Source: Aralia elata
Taxonomy: Eukaryota; Streptophyta; Magnoliopsida; Apiales; Araliaceae
Direction of reading: 5' to 3'
DNA length: 64,000 nt
Assembly: GCA_034770075.1 (NCBI GenBank)
Contig: CM068383.1
Coordinates: 37,033,222-37,097,221 of the forward strand
Shown here in pieces: positions 23,998-32,606 of this stretch. The notes under the pieces were generated by a model. That model searched no databases. It was not told the DNA's origin and was given only the letters and a program-made list of their open reading frames with translations. The translations under genes were made by a program, and so were the position numbers. Positions within the stretch are counted from its first letter, which is position 1, and the number at the start of each line of letters is the position of its first letter.

Positions 23998-25165
23998 ATG
24001 AACCCAATTTTTTCTTCTAAACGAAAGAAACTTGCATTTCATTCTGAGTTGCATCGTGATGCCTATGCACCTATGTTATGTACTACTGCTGCTAAAGTTA
24101 AATATAAGCACATGAGACATAGTCTTCCCCTGGTGTGGTACATCTTTTAATAGCTTTCTTGAGATACTGGAAAAACTAACAAATATAGGATGGGAGTGTC
24201 TTGTAACTTTCCAAGATAAACAAATTTACCCAAGTCTTATTGCTGAGTTTTATGCTCACATAACCTTTGTCAAAGATTCATCTGATTTTTTAACTTCAAT
24301 TAAAACTTGCATACAAGGTCAAGACTATGTCCTTGATGAACTGCTCATCCTCCACGCATTGCATCTCAAAAACTGCATGCTAGATTTTCCAAAAATCAAT
24401 GAATACACTTATCCTATAGGAATTTCTACAAGACATTGCATCACTTTTAAACATAATTTAGCTATTGTTACTGATCAACTTGTGCCTGCACACTTGTTTG
24501 ACTTTCCATGCAAAGTTGGTATTGATTTTTTAACTACTCCATGTCAATTTCTGGGAAAAATCTTTCGCCACAACTTCATGCTTGTAAGAACTGACAAACT
24601 GATGCATCCTTTTGACTTAGAACTTATGAAATGTGTTTTAACTGAGTGCATGCCATACAGTCTTCCATATTTTTTGTTGACTTCTTTTGAATTCTGCTAT
24701 CATAACAACTATCTGGGTTATGGTCTTCTCCTGACATCTATTTTTAAACATATTGGGATTGATGTTCTTAATCATAAGACCCAACTTGTGCAAAATAGTA
24801 ACATTGTGTCGCACCTAAATCTCCCTCCACTACCTCTCATAATCTTCAAACCAAATGACACTGAGCCTATTGAATCCCACTTGAATCTGCTTTCTCAAAT
24901 TGATGCTTTAAATATCATGAACCCGCAGTCGTTGCAAAATCACAGTGCTATGTTGAATCAAATAGAAGCTTTACAGTTGTCTGTGCATCATCTTCGGGAT
25001 ATGTTGTATGTACTGATGGAACATCAAAAGGTCACAATTCCTCCTTACCACTTCACGGCTAGCAAAAGCTCAGCTAAGTTTGATCAAACTGATCAAACCC
25101 ATCTGGATATTCCCCTTCCATCCCACGGCTTACATTTCTCTCCTATCTCCTTGGAAGAATTCTAA
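23998..25165 (+). pseudogene. Post-pol ORF of the copia element (putative plant transposon protein domain)
   Basis: The ATG at 23998 opens MNPIFSSKRKKLAFHSELHR with a basic cluster at the N-terminus. After 24140 the reading shifts by +1 and continues open to 25165, about 390 codons in total. The second part begins FLEILEKLTNIGWECL, then YPSLIAEFYAHITF and a segment ending DYVLDELLILHAL. This block resembles the 'putative plant transposon protein' domain (YPELVREFYANL...VRGKxIxL) found in retroelement-borne ORFs. The tail has HHLRDMLYVLMEHQ, perhaps a short coiled coil. SIRE elements are known to carry an env-like ORF at this place; I see no convincing signal peptide or transmembrane segment here. 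Function is unknown. One frameshift makes this copy defective. Confidence 0.6.
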
Positions 25166-25380
25166 CTATTTGGGAGAAATGTACCTATATATATATATAT
25201 TTAAGTACTTACTAACTATTTGGGATGACTGTACCTAAATATTAAACTAACTATTACTACTATTAACAGATCTTATCTCTTCTGACATTATCTCTTCTGC
25301 AGGTTCTGAAAAGAATATTTCTACTACTAACCTTTTTGCAGGTTTTGCAGTCACTTTTACCCCCTCTTTTAATAATGACA

Positions 25381-25620
25381 AAGGGGGAGAAGAAAATATA
25401 TTATTATATGTTTAAAATGTATTTCCTATATTATTATATGTTGAATATGTATCAGGTTAAATATTAACTGCACAGGTACACAAGCTATGTGATAGGTTTT
25501 TCAAATATTTCAAAAGTTTTGAAAATTGATTCATAATTCAAGGGGGAGCTTTCATATATTAAGGGGGAGTCTTAATAGAAAATATTTTTTACTTATTGTC
25601 ATCATCAAAAAGGGGGAGAT
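25381..25620 (+). other. Reiterated polypurine tracts before the 3' LTR
   Basis: AAGGGGGAG occurs at 25381, 25540, 25561 and 25610. The last, AAAGGGGGAGAT, touches the LTR and is the functional position for plus-strand priming. The upstream copies are spaced 159, 21 and 49 bases apart. Confidence 0.75.
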
Positions 25621-25923
25621 TGATAGGTCTCCAAATCTGATAGCTTTATTTTGATGATAACACATTAAGTTAAAAAGGTCAAATAAAGTAGAATCCTCTC
25701 CATAGGAATATAATATTATATTATTTTCTTCTATACATCTATATTAACTAAAATATTTTTCATCCTTGATTGAATTTAATGTATGACCTTGATAAACTAA
25801 TATCAAGTGTTAATAAAATTAATTCATATAGTAACATTTCCTAAGGCAAGGAGATTCCTATTTCTTTTTTTAAAATGATTTTTCTAAAATCTTTTATGGG
25901 TAAAAAGAAAAATTATTATCTAT

Positions 25924-25955
<32 letters not shown>

Positions 25956-26454
25956 ATATGTCGTATGTGCATGCATGTGTTGTGCTTAAATGGACTTAAC
26001 TAAAGTGCATGTGTCTGTGCTGTGTCGTGGAATTGTGTGTGGGCATGTGCATGTTTGCCAAAAGGAAAGTAAAGGTTTTAAAACCTTTACCTGTTAACCA
26101 CTAACATGCAAATGAAAAGTTGTAAACATTTTTTTGGGCTTGCCCAATCTGTGTGATTCAAATTTGATCCAAACTATTTATTTTCTATCAAACGAATCCG
26201 GACCATTAAATTCAAAATCAGAATTTCAAATTACCTTTTTGCCCTAACTTCTAAAAGTCTATAAATAGGAAGTTTTTTTTCATTTTCAATTTGTCAATTT
26301 ACAAAGAAAAGAAAAGCTCTCACTCTCCTTGCCTACATTTATCTATAGAAGCTTTCACTATTTCTTCTAACAAAGTTCTAGCATTCTAAAGAAGAAAAGA
26401 TTGGTCAAAGTATTTGAGATTATTAAGCTGTCTTATTTGCTTTATCTCATACTT

Positions 26455-26491
<37 letters not shown>

Positions 26492-27927
26492 AATTTAAAT
26501 TGTTATACACATTTAAATATATATCTATATTTCATCTATTCTTATCAATATTTGAGGGTATTCCTTAAACAAGAATATCATTCAAACGGTGTTTGAAGTT
26601 CTAAGTGATCGTTTATTGATATTACTTATTTATATAAATATTGTAAAGTAGATCAACAATTAAATACTGAAACAATTCGGAAATCTATCCGACCAGTATT
26701 TAAAATCGAGTGATCTATCGAAAATATTTATATAAGTATCAATTGTGAAAACTTAAATTCGGTCAGTTTTAGATACCGATATTTGAAAATATTTCTTTTA
26801 ACAAAGAATATTATTCAAACGGTGTTTGAAGTTCTAAGTGGCCTTATTTAATATTCACATAATAGATAAAGGAAATTGTTAAATCCACAACACTTTTTGT
26901 TATTTCCACAACAAAAGTGTCGCTATAGATGTATAGCGACGGTTTTAACCGTCGCTATACATCTATAGCGACACTTTTGTTGTGGAAATAACATTTTTTA
27001 TTGTGGATTTAACAATTCCCAAAATAAAATATATTATCATATATATTTTGAGTAGAACGAATTTATTTGATATATCAAGTATTGCTTAACTAATTTATTT
27101 ATTATACTTGATATCTGTCATTACAAGTATTTGATCTTATATTCATATTTATATAATACTTGTTGCATTGATTAAACTGTTATATCTGTTTAAATCCATA
27201 GAAACACATTCTTTATTATAAAGAATATATATTTCTTTATAAACTAGCATTAATAATATATATCTGTTTACACAGAAGCACATTCCACAAATATATAAAA
27301 GTCATTGTACTCTTATATAATTGCTTGATCTTTAATTGTATCTGCTTATTCAAGAAGCATATTTCTGTCAAACTCATTTGTAAAGGAAAAGGGTAGAGTT
27401 AGTTTATTTTATGTACTTGTGAGAAAAACAAGTAATTCTTTGACCAAGACCAGAGTCTTAGAGAGGTCAGCTGGGAGTTGGGTCTCTAGTGAACTTGTGA
27501 GGAAAAGAAGAGACTGTTGTTTCAAGATCAGATCATAGAATAGAACTGAACTCAAAAGAAAGGTACAACTAAGCTTGTGGAAGGAGTTGGGAGCTTGTTG
27601 TCCAAGATAGTTAGTTGTGATTAGTTGTTAGTTTATCTTTAAAACTTTGTAAAGGCTTCTCCGCCTATTGAAGGAGTATTTATTACTGGGAGTAATAGGA
27701 TCTCAAGTCCTGGAGAGGAGCTTGAGACTGGACGTAGCAACATACCCGAGCTGTATGTTGTGAACCAGATAAATCTCTTTGCATTGTGTGATTGAATTTT
27801 TACTATCTTGTTTATTAATTTCTTACACTACAAATTAATCAACTAAAAATTCAAAAAGGCTAAGATAAATTTTTTAAATAGTGATAATCTATTCAACCCC
27901 CCATTTTAGATTATTATTGGAATTTCA
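25621..27927 (+). repeat. 3' LTR of the copia element
   Basis: 2307 bp, same ends as 13708-15847. It is longer than its partner mainly because of a 153 bp MITE at 26871-27023. It also lacks about 30 bases present near 14610-14640 in the left LTR, which removed the first of the two GATACCGATATTTG blocks. Many small substitutions separate the two LTRs, so this insertion is older than the Tat element. Confidence 0.9.
26871..27023. mobile_element. Hairpin MITE inserted in the 3' LTR of the copia element
   Basis: The left copia LTR has the empty site (GATAAAATATATT). Here ATAAA is duplicated on both sides (26866-26870, 27024-27028). The insert starts GGAAATTGTTAAATCCACAA, ends with its complement, and is almost fully palindromic around CGACGGTTTTAACCGTCG near 26945. 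Inside each arm GTCGCTATAGATGTATAGCG is itself partly palindromic. It could fold into one long hairpin RNA if transcribed. Confidence 0.85.
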
Positions 27928-27932
27928 TGTAT

Positions 27933-28236
27933 ATTGTATCATATACTTCAAAACGCGACACTTTGCATCATGCACTATTAGCGAACTAATACATAACATC
28001 CTCTAGACCAAAATTCGTTGGTAAAAGTGATGGAAAAGTGTCTGCTTTTGCACTTTTAGCAAAGAATTTTGAGCCATAAGGTGTTATGTGTCAGATCACT
28101 AAAAGTGCGGGATACAAAATGTCACGTTTTGATGTATAAGATACAATGTGCAATATAGATAAACTTGGGACATTTAAAATGCATTTAACTCATAAAATAA
28201 TTGTAAAATTGTTGTTAGATATATTTTTTTATTTGA
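27933..28236. mobile_element. Palindromic MITE (family P), interrupted by the copia element
   Basis: The arms face each other: ATTGTATCATATACTTCAAA at 27933 pairs with the complement of TTGATGTATAAGATACAAT near 28130, through CACTTT/AAAGTG motifs. A second, complete copy in opposite orientation lies at 47673-47965. The outer left end is on the far side of the copia insertion (about 13667-13707), where AAATGCATTTTG matches the outer end of the other copy. Confidence 0.7.
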
Positions 28237-28400
28237 TAATATCAACCACATTTTTATAAAACAAAGTATAATTGTGTCGAGAAAACTAATTCAATATCTC
28301 ATATGTACATGTGCATAAATATTTAAAGTTTCAACCAATATCGGTGTTGCGTGTACAATACCAAAGAATGTCTGGCGTGTACAACACAAAAGCATTAAAG
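28237..28400. repeat. Partial copy of the 46851-47604 hairpin arm
   Basis: AAAACAAAGTATAATTGTGT through TCAACCAATATCGG to GTGTACAATACCAAAGAATG matches both arms of the inverted repeat at 46851-47604. It adjoins the family P MITE in the same relative order as at 47460-47965, so the two were moved or duplicated together. Confidence 0.7.
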
Positions 28401-29035
28401 AAAATTATGAAAACATATATAAAATAAAAAGATATGGTATATATACGATACGAGATGTGGCTCTTCTAAATTTTTGAAGGTATGTATGATATACGTTTGG
28501 CATTCTTAATGAGAAAATTAAGGAAAGATATGGTATGCTAATTAATACGTCTGACCTAGGTTGTAATATCCCAGATAATTATGAAGCTAGGTAAAGGAAA
28601 CCAACTAAGATAAAACACTAACTAAATTAGATAATGAGATATTTTAGCAACAACAAAATAGGATAACAAAGTTGAGAATTCAACTGGTATTTTCGGTTAT
28701 TGCTCCAACTAGTGTGGGACCCGTTTGCCATATTCCACATCAAATTTTTGTCCAATTTAAAAATCAGCAAAAAGATGGGTGGAGACCAGTTGTTTCTTAT
28801 GAGGAAAAACAGCCCATGTGGGGCTTACTAACACTAATGTCTAGCAATTTAAAACTCTGCGCATGTGCATGCATCCTTCCAAAATAGTAGCCCGTGAGTA
28901 AACTCTAAATGCTTAATAAGAGGCCCTACCTGTCAGCATCCATGTGCACAATTCAGCTGGTATTTTCCAGCATTATACCCACAAACCCTCGCTTCCCACT
29001 AATTTTTTTTTCTCTCTAAAACTTCAACATCACGC
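28401..29035. other. Unassigned region upstream of the PPR pseudogene
   Basis: No gene. Near the end it has a CT-rich stretch and CATTATACCCACAAACCC around 28971, which could be the old promoter and leader of the PPR gene. The open frame at 28672-28887 has no recognised domain. Confidence 0.4.
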
Positions 29036-30285
29036 CCTCTTCTCTCCACCGTCCGCTGGGACTTGACTTTCCACCGCCATCAGAACCGCCTCAACTACTA
29101 CGCCGACCTCGCTTCCAAGCTCGCCCAAGACGGGAAGTTCGACGATTTCCTGTTAATTGCGAGAGTGTTTTTGTTTCCGGTGTAAAACCCTCCCAATTCG
29201 TGGCTTTGCTCAACTCCGAGCTTGTTTCGAAGGGAGTTGTTGAAGTGGTAGAAAAACGGGAGATTAGGAGACTGGTGGATGCGTTGAGTGGTGCTCATAA
29301 GCTAGGGATTAGTCCTTCGTAGTTGTTTGATGGGGCTGCAAAAGAGACATTTCGGAGAGAATGTTGCCGGATTGTTAAACGCGGTGAAGTGGAGGAACTT
29401 GTTGATTTAATGTTGATTCTAGGTGGGTTTCATTTCTCAATTAAGGAATTAGTGGAGCCAGCTGAGATTATAAAAAAATATGCATGACCTACAAGGACGG
29501 AGGTTTGCATGGGCTAGGGTGGGCTATAGCCCAAGTGAATTTTTTTTTATAGGTAAAAGCTAGGGCCAAATATGTAACTTAATAAACTTAAGGGGGCTGA
29601 TTAATAGAGGAGTTATACTTGGAGGGAGCAAAACAAAAATTTCATAAACTAATTCTAAATCCAAGACAAGCTCATTTGACATTTCCCCTGTATGGTGCAG
29701 AGCTTCTGCTTCAACTTTTCATTCATCTTCTACTTCTAGTTTCTAGATCTCCGCCACTAGACCCACTGCATCCAAAGTTAGGGGAAAATATGTAACTTAA
29801 TAAACTTAAGGGAGCAGATTAATAGAGGAGATTTGGAGGGAGCAAAACAAAAATTTCATAAACCAATTCTAATAGAGGCGTTTTTTTAATGATTTTTTGT
29901 TGTTGTAATTTATTTAATATGTCATATGTAATTTAGATTATTTTCATAACATAAGGAATTTAAATATTTATTAATAAATTTGTGATTAAAAAAGAATATT
30001 AGGGGTCAATAAGAAGTGTATGCATATATATATATATAATGTTATTACTTGTAATATTAACAATATTGTAATTAAATACATATTTTACATATGTAACTGG
30101 CCGAAAAATATAAAATTATTTAAAAAAAATTGCCTCGGGGGCTCAGCCCCCGAACTCCCATCAAATTATTTATAAGATCATAAGTTTTTTGACCGCGCGA
30201 TAGCCCAGGGCGGAAAAAATTCCTGGCTCCGCCCTTGATGACCTAACGAAAACCAGATGCTCACTGTACAATGCTTGCATATCAG
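29036..30285 (+). pseudogene. PPR protein pseudogene (At5g02830-like, chloroplast type), first exon
   Basis: The plus strand reads STVRWDLTFHRHQNRLNYYA followed by DLASKLAQDGKFDDFLLIA, then after a 1-base deletion near 29160 continues SGVKPSQFVALLNSELVSKG, REIRRLVDALSGAHKLGISP, a TAG at about 29320, LFDGAAKETFRRECCRIVK and HFSIKELVEPAEIIKK. This block order is the N-terminal region of the chloroplast PPR protein At5g02830, an organelle RNA-processing type protein. A 746 bp hAT MITE (29492-30237) breaks it. A GTAGAA donor follows at 30286. No PPR repeats are present downstream. One frameshift, one nonsense codon and the MITE make it dead. Confidence 0.7.
29492..30237. mobile_element. hAT MITE in the PPR pseudogene
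   Basis: Ends CAAGGACGGAG and CTCCGCCCTTG are inverted repeats, and the 8-bp duplication ATGACCTA is exact (29484-29491, 30238-30245), diagnostic of hAT. The interior has a duplicated GGGGAAAATATGTAACTTAA-like block (29565 and 29785). Near the right end is CTCGGGGGCTCAGCCCCCGA, shared with the MITE at 42691-43437, so both belong to one family. Confidence 0.93.
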
Positions 30286-30799
30286 GTAGAACTATGTATA
30301 ATATCTGTCATTTGAAAATGTGATTTATTTGTGTCACTTGCAGCTACTGTCATAGCTCATTTTCATGTTACAGAATGAGATAGTCAAAATACAATACTTA
30401 GCAATTATATTCCTTCAGAGACCCATCAGGAAAACAATTATTTACCTCTGCAGTACTCCAGGTCTGGTCTGTTTGCTATAATAATTATGATAACTTAATT
30501 TTGCTGATGCGTAGAGAAGCTTGTAATTAATTGATTAACTAATATTAATTACTGATGCACAGGGACGCATGTAAATATATGTTTAGTATTAGGAAGTGTC
30601 TTTAGGTTGGCACTGCAGAAGTGCTTGGCTGTCTAACTAATGTTGTTAATACAACTATCAAACTTAAATTAATACTGCTACTATATTAATACTGCTACTA
30701 TAGCACTATGTTTCTTATTGGATGATCTACTTCGAAGGACATAGCCACTTTATGATGGGGGAATCCCCTTCCTTGACCTCTGCTATTCTTTACTCAATA
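30286..30799. other. Unassigned, possibly PPR intron remnant
   Basis: No gene. Sequence follows the PPR exon donor and may be intronic. A short tandem TTAATACTGCTACTATA (about 30667-30700) is present twice. GTAGT at 30800-30804 is the target duplication of the next element. Confidence 0.35.
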
Positions 30800-30804
30800 G
30801 TAGT

Positions 30805-31239
30805 TGTTGGGTTATGGGTTCGGGATACCCGACCCGGTGTGGAGGATCCGAACTCATTTGGGATTTAGTTGGGATAAAGTGATCCAGTTATGGAAATTAC
30901 TTTCTAACTGGGTGGACTTATGTATTGACTGGAGCATTTATTATGATTTGGTTGATGGAGACATATGCTTTATTCTGTCAAGTGGGACCAGGCGTGATGA
31001 TGACATAAGGAGGTATACATACAAGGCTTCCCTCTCGGATTCAAGGATAATGCAAAACTAAACACTAAACTAAAAACCTCCATTGTTATCAAAACCTTGA
31101 TACAGCCTGTACTAATTCTCACGCCTGAGCTATCCCCCGATGGCAAAACCACCCGGAACTCTGAGTGAGGTATCGTTATTGTGCAGGATTAGCGCATTTT
31201 GTAGTGACTGAAGTGTGCAGACAAATCTGGGCGTTAACA
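30805..31239 (+). repeat. 5' LTR of the Tat element
   Basis: 435 bp. It differs from the right LTR at six places (around 31004, 31016, 31046, 31110, 31139 and 31229), five of them transitions. GTATACATACAAGGC (TATATATACAAGGC in the right LTR, about 40354) may be the TATA region. The open frame at 30804-31061 is repeated in the other LTR and is not a gene. Confidence 0.95.
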
Positions 31240-31258
31240 TTGGCGCTAGAAGGAGGGC
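31240..31258 (+). other. Primer-binding site of the Tat element
   Basis: TTGGCGCTAGAAGGAGGG begins directly after the LTR end AACA. TGGCGC at this position is the typical start of gypsy Tat/Athila primer sites. Confidence 0.8.
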
Positions 31259-31302
31259 CTTTAGTGTTAGTTCACAGTCACTGTTAAAGCTAGGGAACAG
31301 AT

Positions 31303-32606
31303 ATGGTGAATACAGCCCATAACGGAGGGGAAAGATCAGCTGATTCCCATACACCAACTCGTAGGTCGGTCCTTGACCGACTCAGGTCGTCGGCTAGGGA
31401 AAGGTTGGGACCAAGGGGTCGGACTAGGGTGCCTCTGCAAGTCCAATCTGCCCCGGTTCGTCGTCGTCTGTTTCCCATAAACCAGTAGACGCCAGAACCT
31501 TCGGCTCATATGACTGCCAACCCAGCTCGAACCCTTGTTCATTCAGGCAGTAATGCCGATCATGGAGATAAACGGCAATGGATCCTGACCCAACGAAGGG
31601 CAAAAGATCAGGAAGTAATGGAGGCCTTACGCCAACAGCAGCGAGAAATAGCTGAGCATTTGGCCAGGCTGGAAGGACAGGAGGAGGTTTCATCAAGCCG
31701 TCCCCCTGGCCGGCAAAACACTGACAGGAACCAGTCCAGGACTAATCGTTCGGATGGTTCCGAACCAGTTCGGAGCAGGCGTCAGAGCCGCTCCCCAGTT
31801 CGGAGCAGGCGTCAGAGCCGCTCCCCAATTCGGAGCAGGCGTCAGAGCCGCTCCCCAGTTCGGAGCCGGCGACATAACCGCTCAGAGAATGAGAGCAGGC
31901 GAGATAGTCGCTCCCCAATCCGTAGCAGGCATCAAAGCCCTTCGCGCCTGATGAGCCGGCGTCAGAGCCGCTCCCCTGATCGCAGAAGGCACAGAAGCCG
32001 CTCACAGGACCGAAGCAGGCCCAGGAGCCGCACTCCGGATCGGAACAGGCGGGTAAGCCGTTCTCGACACGGTAATATTAATGAAGGAGGGAGATTCGGT
32101 TCGGGTGGCAGGCCTCGGTCGCCACCCCAAAGAAGCGAAACCGATCCCGTTGTTATACGATTGGCTGAGTTAGAAGAAAAACTAGCCGCGGTGGTTCAGG
32201 CCAGGGAGTCGCCGAACGTAACAAATTCACCTTTCACTAGGGAGATCGAGCAGGTCAAAGCAGACAAGACCAAGAAAATGCCTCCCCTAGACTCTTATGA
32301 TGGTACTGGCGATCCCTATGATCATACTCACGGCTATAACCAAGTGATGAATTATTATGATCAATCGGATGCCGCCAAGTGCCACATGTTCGTCACTACT
32401 CTGAAGCTTGCAGCACGGGAATGGATGGCATCCCTCCCCCCGAACTCTATTGGATCGTGGCAAGACCTAAGTGATAAGTTTCATGCGCGATTTGGGAGCA
32501 ATAAGAAGAGAGGAAAGCTAACCACCGCTCTGACGCAAGTAAAACAGAGATCGGGTGAAAGCTTGGGTGAGTATGTGAAGAGATTCCGTGATATGGCTGG
32601 GGTACC
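31303..32606 (+). pseudogene. Tat element gag with RS-repeat domain
   Basis: The first ATG after the primer site (31303) opens MVNTAHNGGERSADSHTPTR, typical of Tat gag. An in-frame TAG at 31486 interrupts it; the same frame then runs to a TGA at 32608. Residues about 130-260 are an arginine/serine domain built of a decapeptide SRRQSRSPVR, repeated exactly at first and then degenerately (31770-32070). The retrotransposon gag domain follows (KMPPLDSYDGTGDPYDHTHG, LAAREWMASLPPNSIGSWQDL, FHARFGSNKKRGKL). A frameshift around 32600 moves into the pol frame, where gag ends with GFFTTGLDATK and a zinc motif. Gag builds the particle; the RS domain is unusual and may mediate RNA or protein contacts. 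Confidence 0.88.

Larger units (their letters stand above)
13708..27927 (+). mobile_element. SIRE/Maximus-like Ty1/copia retrotransposon
   Basis: Two LTRs (13708-15847 and 25621-27927) start TGATAGGTCTCC and end TTTCA. The TSD TGTAT is exact (13703-13707 and 27928-27932). A methionine-initiator-tRNA-type primer site TGGTATCAGAGC follows the left LTR and a GGGGGAGAT tract precedes the right LTR, so it is plus strand. Order is gag, protease, integrase, reverse transcriptase, RNase H, the copia order, then a 2.1 kb non-coding part and an extra ORF. The large LTRs, coiled-coil gag, extra ORF after pol and reiterated purine tracts together point to the SIRE/Maximus lineage. It is defective: stops, frameshifts and a MITE in gag. 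Confidence 0.9.

Noticed and set aside
30804..31061. 85-codon ORF present twice (also 40142-40399)
   Set aside because: Both lie in LTRs of the Tat element; frame begins at the LTR terminus and has no domain.
31693..32005. Minus-strand ORFs with GSGSDACSEL repeats
   Set aside because: Shadow of the RS-repeat gag on the plus strand.
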